From Paenibacillus sp. JCM 10914 (GTDB taxonomy: Bacteria; Bacillota; Bacilli; Paenibacillales; Paenibacillaceae), in the NCBI RefSeq assembly GCF_001315105.1, contig NZ_BAZR01000009.1, forward strand, positions 1 to 64,000: a DNA stretch of 64,000 nucleotides, read 5' to 3'. The translations under genes and the position numbers were made by a program. Numbering within the stretch: the stretch's first letter is position 1; each line of letters begins with the position of its first letter. Shown one piece after another: positions 56,746 through 64,000 of this stretch. The notes below the pieces were generated by a model that saw nothing but the letters and a program-made list of their open reading frames with translations, was not told the DNA's origin and made no database searches.

Positions 56746-57564
56746 TTATTTAACCGGCACCTGGACCTTCGGTACGTTCGCCTCCGTCTCGGGGCAGAAT
56801 CCGGGGTTGGCTGAGCATAGCCTTCCTGTAAATTCGGGATCGAGCTCAGCCAGCGCCGTGAAATAGCTGCTAATGATATGATTGGCTGCAATGGAGCCGT
56901 TCATGAATTCGAGCTGGAACAAGATAGGGACATGATTGTAGTAAAAGGTGGTGTCTTGCCTTGGAAGCTTGAGAATTAACGGCGGAGCATACGTTACCAC
57001 ATCATACAAGTTGGCGATACGATAGCTGTTCGGAACGTGCAGCGTGCAAGCTCTGACGAAATCCGAATCACCAACTCGCGGCGAGCCATAGGTGAACAAG
57101 AAGGGAGTATAATCGGTATTCGAAGCTATATCCACTGCACACATCGTCGCTAATGCACCGCCAAGGCTATGGCCGGTAATAAACAACGCTTTGTCAGATG
57201 AGAGCTTGGACAGGGCGGAGAGAACCTGCTTACGAGCAGAAGCATAGATATTGGTAAAACCTCGATGGGTAAGGCAAGATTCTTTAATATATTTGAACGG
57301 GATCTGCGAAGCCATGGCGTCGTCGATCCAATTGGTCGTTGAGCTGGTACCTCTGAACGCTACGATGATTTCCGTATCGGATTGGATGATGAATCCGAAG
57401 GGTTCCCATATTCGGTTCAGCGACTTGGCCTCAATCGTGTCATACAGCGTGTATGCGGATGGCAGGACGAATGAACCGTCAGGGTTCATGAATTGGGTGT
57501 AGGTTTCAGAACAGACGGCTGCCATGAATATGGCTCGCTGCACTTGATCTTTTGTCATCCCCAT
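56746..57564 (-). CDS. Lipase family (class 3) alpha/beta hydrolase
   Basis: 272 aa from the likely ATG at 57564 (GAGAGGTGG upstream on the minus strand); an ATG two codons earlier is possible. Nucleophile elbow GHSLGGA, oxyanion region IVAFRGTSSTTNWIDD, then YGSPRVGDSDFV with the catalytic Asp expected in NLYDVV and a late His (FYYNHV or ANHI). No signal peptide, so cytoplasmic or non-classically released. Confidence 0.85.
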   Translation of the reverse strand: MGMTKDQVQRAIFMAAVCSETYTQFMNPDGSFVLPSAYTLYDTIEAKSLNRIWEPFGFIIQSDTEIIVAFRGTSSTTNWIDDAMASQIPFKYIKESCLTHRGFTNIYASARKQVLSALSKLSSDKALFITGHSLGGALATMCAVDIASNTDYTPFLFTYGSPRVGDSDFVRACTLHVPNSYRIANLYDVVTYAPPLILKLPRQDTTFYYNHVPILFQLEFMNGSIAANHIISSYFTALAELDPEFTGRLCSANPGFCPETEANVPKVQVPVK

Positions 57565-57740
57565 GAACATCCCACCTCTCTGCTGCTCCATCATATGAAG
57601 CAGCGCTTGACCAGGTGCATAAGCCTATGATCTTGATGATCTGTAAGCTTCAGGATTTTCGAAGTGGGCGGGAATATGGTACGATTGCTGGCAGTGAGAT
57701 TTTTTTATATCAAGATTCAAGAGAGAGCAGGGTCCAATTC

Positions 57741-59298
57741 ATGACAAATCAGAAACAGCAGCGATACCGTTTTACCGAAGCTCCTATATGGGAGCTGCAA
57801 CGCAAGTATTATGAAGAGCTTGGAATGAAGCCTGGAATAACGACCAAGTGCCACAATATATAACCAGCAACCCAATGATCGCCACGGCGTATGCCGAGAT
57901 GATATTCGGTTTCCTTCGCGATCGCGTAAACCTGAATGACTCAATGGAGCCTGTTACGATTCTGGAGATTGGTGCGGGAGCAGGTCGATTTGCCTTTCAC
58001 GTGCTGCATGAGTTGTGCGAGTTAAAGGATTATACAGGGATTGAGCTTCCCCCCTTCCGATATGTGATGACCGATCTGGCAGCCAAAAATGTAGAGGCCT
58101 GGCGTCAGCATCCTGCACTGCAGGGCTATATTCAACAGGGTTTGCTGGATTTCGCTACCTTTGATGCTGTGCATGACACCGATCTTGCGCTCGTCGTCTC
58201 CGAGACGACGATACAGGCAGGTGACTTGGCGCAGCCGTTAATCATTGTGGCGAATTACTTCTTCGACGGTATCCCGCAAGAACTGCTTTATGTCGGGGAC
58301 GGGAAGATTTTTGAAAGCGATGTGCTGGTTGAGCTTCCGGAAGGGTCGGAGTCGATGCCGCCTTCGGATATATTGCAGAACATGAAGCTGGAGTACGTCT
58401 ACCAGCGCGCGCCGGAGTATGAAGAACCAACATATCCCTACCGTGACGTGATCGCGTTGTACCAACAGGAACTCGAGGATTCGCACATCCTCTTTCCAAC
58501 CAATGGTCTGACGTTACTGGATCGGTTAGATCAATGGTCTTCTGCAGGTATGGTGCTTCTTACGGCTGATAAAGGAGACCATCGTCTGGATAACTGGAAA
58601 TTTGCAGGTCCGCCGGAGCTGATTTTTCATGGCAGTTTCTCATTAACCACTAATTATCATGCGATTCAATACGTATACGAACAGCGCGGCGGAGAGATCC
58701 TGTTCCCTCCCCACCATTATAAGAACATTAACATCGGCTGCTTCTTAATGCTGGACGCGCCCGGACGCTATGTGAACACGAGATTAGCTTACCGGCAATT
58801 CATTGAGCGTTTCGGCCCGGACGAATTCTACTGCATGAAAGAATGGGTCGATCAACGCATTGATACGATGGGGATGCAGCAAATACTCGGCTTTTGGCGG
58901 CTCGGCGGTTACGATGCGGAATTCTTCATTCAGAGTGCCAAAGCCATCTCGGCATTGCTGCCGGATGCCAATGACGAGGAACTTCTTGATCTGAAGCATG
59001 GTATCTATAAGATGTGGTCTGCGTATTATGTGATGGAGCAGCGTTACGATCTTGCGCTTGACGCTGGATTGATTCTGTTCGAGATGGACTGCTATGAAGA
59101 TGCCAAATGGTTCCTGGAACAGTCGGTCGAAGTCGAAGAAGAAGAGCCTGTGCCAACCGTATTGTATTGTCTTGCGATCTGCTGTTATGAGCTGGAGATG
59201 GATGATTTGGCGTTAGCTATACCCGGAGAGCGCTCGTCCTTGAGCCCGACCATGAGGAAGCACTTGCGTTGTTAGCGGCGCTGGGCGAGAGTGTATAA
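57741..59298 (+). pseudogene. SAM-dependent methyltransferase-like protein with C-terminal TPR-like part, two frame breaks
   Basis: Begins MTNQKQQRYRFTEAPIWELQ; a lost T near 57837 breaks the frame before VPQYITSNPMIATAYAEMIF. Motif I is VTILEIGAGAGRFAFHVLHE. A second loss near 59219 separates ELEMDDLALA from YTRRALVLEPDHEEALALLA, a TPR-like end closing at 59298. The middle (DRLDQWSSAGMVLLTADKGD) fits the SAM-dependent MidA/class I type. The target is unknown. Confidence 0.78.
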
Positions 59299-59423
59299 GA
59301 AGACGCCTAGGTGATGCGAGGTTCGAATTAGAGCGGTTCACCTCCATATCGGTTGGTTGCTTAGATGGTAGAATGATAGAGAGTGTAGTATCCTATTTTT
59401 CTAGAAGAAAGAAGGGCGACATT

Positions 59424-59581
59424 ATGCAAAAAGCATCGTAGTGTATTACTTAACGGATAAGAAGAATAATGTGGATGAGTTAAACGCCTTGCTGATGGAG
59501 GGCTGGAAGGTTGCCAGTCAGCGTCCGATGAGCAGCGGGGCCGTCGCTACGTCGCACTCGCTGGTCATACTGGAGAAATAG
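59424..59581 (+). pseudogene. Small conserved-looking protein, frame broken at the fifth codon
   Basis: MQK then, with one extra A in the poly-A run, SIVVYYLTDKKNNVDELNAL, LMEGWKVASQRPMSS and a final HSLVILEK. As it stands TAG follows codon five. The repaired 52-aa product resembles short DUF4177-like proteins (GWKVAS..). It sits 43 bp before murI. Confidence 0.55.
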
Positions 59582-59626
59582 CAGAGCATTTCCATGACAT
59601 GAATATTCAAGTGACAGGTGAGAAGG

Positions 59627-60412
59627 ATGAGAATAGCTTTTTTTGATTCGGGGCTAGGCGGCTTGACGGTGTTATCAACCGCTTTGAACATGCTTCCGTG
59701 TGAGGATTTTCTGTTCTATGCCGATACGCTGCACGTCCCCTACGGTACCAAGCCGAAAGAGGACGTACAATCGTATATACATCAGGCAATAGAATCGATC
59801 ATGACAGAGGATGACATTAAGGCGATCGTGATCGCATGCAATACGGCGACAAGTCTCACGATCTCGGACCTTAGACAAAAATACGCGATTCCGGTAATCG
59901 GCATGGAGCCTGCGGTCAAGCCTGCGGTCGAGATCAATCGGGCCACGGGCAAGCGAATACTGGTATTCGCAACGCCGCTAACGCTGCAAGAGACGAAATA
60001 CCGGGATCTGGTTCAGCGCGTGGACGAGAAGCATATGGTAGATTCGCTGCCGCTTCCCGAACTGGTGGAGTATTGCGAGGCGCTTCATTTTGATCGTCAG
60101 ACCATAGAGGACTATTTCAAGCGCAAGCTTGCCGACTTTAATCTCGCGGATTATGGCACAGTGGTCCTGGGATGCACCCATTTCCCCTTCTATACTGAGT
60201 TGTTATCACAAATATTGCCGTCACATATACACATCATCGACGGTAATCAGGGTACGGTGAAGCGGCTAACGCACGTGCTCCGTCATCGTGAATCGCTCCG
60301 TACAGACGGGAGCAGCGATATCAAGCTGTTAAATTCAGCTCAATCGGATTCCTATACATCCAAGATGGAAGAAGCGCTTGATTTTCTGCGTAGATCCAGG
60401 AAGTCCCACTAA
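59627..60412 (+). CDS. murI: Glutamate racemase
   Basis: 261 aa from ATG 59627 (AGGTGAG upstream; GTG 59618 possible). Catalytic pairs: Asp7-Ser8 in FFDSGLGGLTVLS, Cys71 in IACNTATS and Cys183 in VLGCTHFPF. It makes D-glutamate for peptidoglycan. The C-terminal 30 residues are less conserved. Aspartate-racemase-like activity is less likely given the paired cysteines and DSGLGG. Terminator follows. Confidence 0.9.
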   Translation: MRIAFFDSGLGGLTVLSTALNMLPCEDFLFYADTLHVPYGTKPKEDVQSYIHQAIESIMTEDDIKAIVIACNTATSLTISDLRQKYAIPVIGMEPAVKPAVEINRATGKRILVFATPLTLQETKYRDLVQRVDEKHMVDSLPLPELVEYCEALHFDRQTIEDYFKRKLADFNLADYGTVVLGCTHFPFYTELLSQILPSHIHIIDGNQGTVKRLTHVLRHRESLRTDGSSDIKLLNSAQSDSYTSKMEEALDFLRRSRKSH

Positions 60413-60421
60413 GCAGACACA

Positions 60422-60461
60422 GACCCGCACCATGATGGTGTGGGTCATGTTGTCTGTTTTT
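60422..60461 (+). terminator. Intrinsic terminator after murI
   Basis: GACCCGCACCA (60422-60432) / TGGTGTGGGTC (60436-60446) with one wobble, then TGTCTGTTTTT. Confidence 0.75.
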
Positions 60462-60496
60462 ATTTCATCTAACAAGGGATTATTCAATTATAATCG

Positions 60497-60742
60497 AATG
60501 CTTCCTGGTACGTCGGACGGATCAACCTACATAATGGTCTGGAGCACCATCAGTTGAAAAATGGAAAGAAAGATGGACTATGGTATCGAGGAGATGGCTA
60601 CCGAAGATGGAGCTGGGTTGACGATTCAGTGGAGGAAGTGGATAATTTAACCAAGCAAGAGATGAACCGTGACCCGGCCGAAGATAGAACATATCCTGGG
60701 CCGAGTCCTCTTGAAATCGGTTACGGAGGTGTGAGGTCATAA
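60497..60742 (+). other. Headless open frame before the cyclase gene
   Basis: After a stop the frame reads SNASWYVGRINLHNGLEHHQ, then KNGKKDGLWYRGDGYRRWSW and ends RS just before the cyclase ATG. There is no usable start codon. Composition looks coding, but no family is recognised; it may be the 3' part of a damaged gene. Confidence 0.4.
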
Positions 60743-61367
60743 ATGATCGATCTTAGTCATCGCATTCAAGATGGCATGCCGGTTTACCCGGGGGATGCAA
60801 AGACAAGTTTGATTCACTCCAGCAGATCCGCGAGATAACTACAATAATCATGAACTGACCATTAATATGCATGCAGGTACCCATATCGACGGCCCGATGC
60901 ATTTACTGGATATACCGAAGTACCTTTATGAATTTCCTCTGGACACCTTCATAGGTGAAGGTTGCGTGCTGGATGTAAGGGGAAGCAAGACCGTGGAGTA
61001 CAAGGAAGAATATGAGCATCGTATTCAAGAAGGACAGATCGTGATTCTGTATACAGGCCATAGCCGCCATTATGGTCAACCGGATTATTTTAACGACTAT
61101 CCCGTGTTAACACAGGGGTTCGCGGAATGCTTGGTAAGAAGAAAGGTAAAGATGATCGGCTTGGACACGCCTTCGCCGGATACTTATCCGTTTGATATTC
61201 ATTCTTATTTATTCCATCACCATGTTCTGATCATTGAGAATCTGACTCGAGTGGAGCAGCTCCTCGCGTTGAATCGATTTGAGATTATCGCGCTGCCGCT
61301 AAACATCCAGGCCGATTCCTCGATTGCGAGAGTAATCGCCAGGGAGATCGGTGATGGGGCGTTATAA
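60743..61367 (+). pseudogene. Cyclase family protein (kynurenine-formamidase-like), frame broken near 60815
   Basis: Starts MIDLSHRIQDGMPVYPGDAK behind GGAGGTG. The frame ends at RSAR; two lost bases near 60815 restore TPADPRDNYNNHELTINMHA. The metal-binding HAGTHIDGPMH motif, GEGCVLDVR and GLDTPSPDTYP are intact. These Zn/Mn hydrolases act on N-formylkynurenine, cyclic imides or similar amides. The substrate is unknown. Confidence 0.85.
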
Positions 61368-61380
61368 GAGGAGGTAAGCA

Positions 61381-61872
61381 ATGGTCACCATAGAGCAAGT
61401 CGAATATGAGCGGAAAGCTACTCTTAGCCATCTTCTCGAATTGTACCAATATGATTTCAGCGAATTTGAACCGATGGACGTTCATGAGAGCGGACGTTAT
61501 GAGTATAGATTCTTGGATCATTACTGGACGGAAGCGAGCAGGTATCCATTCTTCATTCGAGTAGCCGGGAAGCTGGCCGGGTTCGCACTGGTTCGAGAGA
61601 TTGGCGCACAAGATGAGATACCCATATATTCTATGGCCGAATTTTTCGTGATGAGAAAATACCGAAACCATGGGGTCGGACAGCAAGCAGCTTTTGCACT
61701 GTTTAGCCGGTTTCAAGGGATATGGAAGGTGGGTCAGATTGAAGCAAACCTTCCAGCTCAGACGTTCTGGAAGAAGGCCATAGGAAGGTACACGGATCAG
61801 ACTTTTGAGGAAATTCGAGAAGCGGACTGGGACGGGCCGATTCAGGTCTTCACTTCAGTCGCTACTACATAA
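61381..61872 (+). CDS. GNAT family N-acetyltransferase
   Basis: 163 aa behind AGAGGAGG, 13 bp after the cyclase. Acetyl-CoA loop VMRKYRNHGVGQQAAFALFS; N-terminal VTIEQVEYERKATLSHLLEL and IEANLPAQTFWKKAIGRY at the end. Probably in one transcript with the cyclase. Confidence 0.87.
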   Translation: MVTIEQVEYERKATLSHLLELYQYDFSEFEPMDVHESGRYEYRFLDHYWTEASRYPFFIRVAGKLAGFALVREIGAQDEIPIYSMAEFFVMRKYRNHGVGQQAAFALFSRFQGIWKVGQIEANLPAQTFWKKAIGRYTDQTFEEIREADWDGPIQVFTSVATT

Positions 61873-61892
61873 AGGGAAGGAGATTGTCTCTT

Positions 61893-62042
61893 ATGATGGG
61901 TTTTATCGTTGTTGTATTGCTAGTTGGACTGGCTGGAATCATTGGGAATCAGAACTCATCCCTGAGGAAGATGGAGCGCATGCAGCGTTCGCTGGATTAA
62001 CTGAATCAGAAGCTGGACCATCGTGAACAGGCGAAATTCTGA
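61893..62042 (+). pseudogene. Small membrane protein with internal stop
   Basis: MMGFIVVVLLVGLAGIIG is a membrane anchor, then a coiled-coil-like KMERMQRSLD, TAA at 61998-62000, then in the same frame LNQKLDHREQAKF. GAA (Glu) to TAA is the simplest change. Ribosome site AAGGGAAGGAG upstream. Confidence 0.6.
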
Positions 62043-62089
62043 GGGGTAGAGCACAATCCGAAATCTACGATAAAAGGAATCGACAGACC

Positions 62090-62611
62090 ATGCTGAATTA
62101 TAATATTTGTTTTGTTAAGCGCGGGGATCAGATTTTGCTGCTGAATCGAGCGAAGGCGCCGTGGATGGGATGCTGGAACGGCATCGGCGGTAAGCTGGAG
62201 CCGGGGGAGCAGCCGAGAGCCGCAATGGTTCGAGAGTTGGAAGAAGAGACAGGAATCGTCGATTGCTCACTAACATTCAAAGGCATCGTCACGTGGACGA
62301 AGAATGGGGCGAACTTCGGCGGCATGTATTTGTATCTTGCGGAAATACCGGAACATATTGAATATGAGACACCGAGATTAACGGTCGAAGGCATTCTGGA
62401 TTGGAAATCGATCGACTGGATCTTGAACCGATCCAATCAGGGACTTGCGGCTAATATTCCCGAATCGCTGGAACGCATGATGCACGATACGGATTGTTAC
62501 GAGCACCGTTGCACATATGCCGATGGGCGACTCGTCGAGCAGCATATGCTCCGAATTAGTCCATTGGTTGAAACTGAGCACGGAATGATAACGGCTTTAA
62601 ATACGCGATGA
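62090..62611 (+). CDS. Nudix hydrolase (8-oxo-dGTP diphosphatase-like)
   Basis: 173 aa. The Nudix box is complete: GGKLEPGEQPRAAMVREL followed by EEETGI. The N-terminal YNICFVKRGDQILLLNR and WNGIGGKLE are typical of MutT/YtkD-like members of Firmicutes. It may clean oxidised nucleotides. Confidence 0.9.
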   Translation: MLNYNICFVKRGDQILLLNRAKAPWMGCWNGIGGKLEPGEQPRAAMVRELEEETGIVDCSLTFKGIVTWTKNGANFGGMYLYLAEIPEHIEYETPRLTVEGILDWKSIDWILNRSNQGLAANIPESLERMMHDTDCYEHRCTYADGRLVEQHMLRISPLVETEHGMITALNTR

Positions 62612-62712
62612 TTCACTTTTTTAGAAAAAAGGATGAGTTGAAGCCATAACCAGTTGTGTATACAAGCCGTTGTATAAGTACGTAAGAGTAAATGAAGAGA
62701 GGAGGTCTTGGG

Positions 62713-63201
62713 GTGGCACGGAAGATTGCTGGAATAATAGGTTGCGCCTTGTTGTTCCCGCTCCTGGTATCGTGCTCACCTGTTGACCATGCTGGACAAC
62801 CTGTTGTGGACCACCGGATTGAGCCGGCTAAAGTTGAGCAAGTAAAGGCGGAGCAGGAACAAACAGATGATTATCGGGTTAAGATTCATGATGTTCGTGC
62901 AGATTTGCCGTTCGATGGCAACTGGTGGCTCGTTCATGAAGGGGTTACGCAGATGACCATCACGGTGGAAGCGGAGAACGCCCAAACAGTGTTATTCTGG
63001 ATCGCGCCTACGGGAACGGAGACGAGAAAAGAACGCGTATTGATCGGTTACGATGTGGATGAGAGTGATGGATGGTCCTATACATGGGAATTCGGTGATC
63101 GGATATTTCATGATCATATCGGAATCGAAGTGTTGGGCATGGATAATCAAACGATGACAACCGCGACAATCAATATACACTCTCCAGCGGGTGAGTCTTA
63201 G
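62713..63201 (+). CDS. Lipoprotein of unknown function
   Basis: 162 aa from GTG 62713, fixed by AGGAGG 8 bp upstream. Lipobox LLVSC, then a beta-rich domain with FDGNWWLVHEGVTQMTITVE and DGWSYTWEFGDR. No family recognised. It is expected on the outer membrane face. Confidence 0.7.
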   Translation: MARKIAGIIGCALLFPLLVSCSPVDHAGQPVVDHRIEPAKVEQVKAEQEQTDDYRVKIHDVRADLPFDGNWWLVHEGVTQMTITVEAENAQTVLFWIAPTGTETRKERVLIGYDVDESDGWSYTWEFGDRIFHDHIGIEVLGMDNQTMTTATINIHSPAGES

Positions 63202-63281
63202 TGCTCATGGGCAGGGTACAGGTATTTATAACGTATAACGTATAACAACGAAGATAAAACATATGGAGGAAGAAACATATC

Positions 63282-64000
63282 ATGCATACACCATCCAGAT
63301 CACGAATTGTGGAGCATTTGGTAGAAGGCTTGAAGGGGAAATCACAGGTTGAAGCTGTATGGCTGGAAGGTTCGGATGGAACCGGCCATGCGGACGAATT
63401 ATCGGATATCGATATCGTGATTCATGTACAGTCCGGATCAGAGGACGAAGTGTTAGAATACGTGGAAGAATTATTGTCGGAGCTGGCCTCTCTGGATATG
63501 TCTTATGAAGAGTCGAGTTCTGATCCGCATCGGAGATACAAAGTATTCCATCTAAGGGATACACCCGCCACATTACTGCTGGATGTTAACGTTCAGAGTG
63601 GCCGTGAAATGGCTGAGTTCTTGGAAGAGAACGATAGTGAAGTGCCGATGATCCTGTTCGATAAGCACAACTTGGTACAGACCAGCAAAGTGGATTGGGA
63701 TGAATGGAATAAGCGATTACGAACGCGGCTGTACGATCTGGAGAATACGATCAATCAGAGAGCGAGAGTAGAGAAGTACATAACCAGGAACAAGTTGCTC
63801 GAAGCATTGGGCTATTATCACAAATTTATACTGGCACCGTTAATCGAGATATTGAGAATTCGTTATAAACCGATAAATCATGATTATTATATCGTAAGTA
63901 TTTCGAAACATTTGCCAGCCTCCGTCATTAAGCAATTGGAAGAACTTCATCAAGTATCAACCGTTGAAGATATCCAATCCCACGTGGATGTGGCATATCG
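63282..64000 (+). CDS. Nucleotidyltransferase domain protein (partial, runs off the window)
   Basis: ATG at 63282 behind GGAGGAAG. The pol-beta-like nucleotidyltransferase motif is LEGSDGTGHADELSDIDIVI (GSxxxG and the metal Asp pair), with LLLDVNVQSG giving the third Asp. A helical C-terminal part follows (NKLLEALGYYHKFILAPLIE). The gene is open to base 64000. Such enzymes adenylylate drugs, proteins or RNA; the target is unknown. Confidence 0.85.
   Translation, partial: MHTPSRSRIVEHLVEGLKGKSQVEAVWLEGSDGTGHADELSDIDIVIHVQSGSEDEVLEYVEELLSELASLDMSYEESSSDPHRRYKVFHLRDTPATLLLDVNVQSGREMAEFLEENDSEVPMILFDKHNLVQTSKVDWDEWNKRLRTRLYDLENTINQRARVEKYITRNKLLEALGYYHKFILAPLIEILRIRYKPINHDYYIVSISKHLPASVIKQLEELHQVSTVEDIQSHVDVAY

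Overview
The window looks like chromosomal DNA of a Paenibacillus-type Firmicute. The evidence is strong AGGAGG ribosome binding sites with many TTG/GTG starts, a non-ribosomal peptide synthetase, a YxdJKLM-YxeA peptide-sensing module, an OpuC-type osmoprotectant importer, a Bacillus-style cydABDC cluster, an S-layer-homology surface protein, a FusB/FusC-family EF-G-binding protein and many small GNAT, VOC and DinB enzymes. No rRNA, tRNA, CRISPR array or complete insertion sequence was recognised.

Layout. 1-2249: 3' end of an NRPS (adenylation, carrier and terminal reductase domains), closed by a strong terminator. About 2.8-20 kb: an AT-rich array of small, mostly single-gene units, all on the + strand, separated by dispersed repeats. 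Each repeat opens with ATAAC followed by an arm such as ATATTCACG, and closes with a complementary arm (CGTGAATACAAGAAC) and GTTAnnTGAAA. Genes start just after the closing box and end just before the next opening box. This is the architecture of integron gene cassettes and attC sites, without an integrase in the window. The cargo also fits: four GyrI-like/Cass2-type effector-binding genes plus a fragment, a small type I toxin-like gene, phosphatases, VOC and DinB proteins, a kinase-like protein and orphan membrane peptides. A yxdJKLM-yxeA operon (7.8-12.8 kb) sits inside this region. 20.1-24.3 kb: a small unknown gene and opuCA-CB-CC-CD on the minus strand. 25-28 kb: small metabolic and stress genes. 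28-30.7 kb: a surface protein joining phage tail-collar, cadherin-like, Ig-like, InlB_B and SLH domains. 31.2-37.1 kb: cytochrome bd oxidase and its CydDC assembly exporter. 37-51.3 kb: acetyltransferases, two tandem SDR dehydrogenases divergent from a TetR regulator with a repeated operator, the EF-G-binding protein, a C39-like peptidase, HAD and phosphotransferase genes. 51.4-56.7 kb: an AraC regulator divergent from an SsuD-like flavin monooxygenase and a carbohydrate-type ABC importer lacking its ATPase. 56.7-64 kb: lipase, methyltransferase/TPR protein, glutamate racemase, cyclase, Nudix hydrolase, lipoprotein and a nucleotidyltransferase cut by the window end.

A cross-cutting caution: at least 20 reading frames are broken by what reads as one missing base, often in a short homopolymer, and they include core genes such as cydA, cydB and cydD. 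Nearly all shifts have the same sign, which points to sequencing or assembly error more than to natural decay. Those loci are listed as frame-disrupted genes with their full reconstructed extent. Fragment duplications and truncations inside the cassette-like array look like genuine rearrangements.
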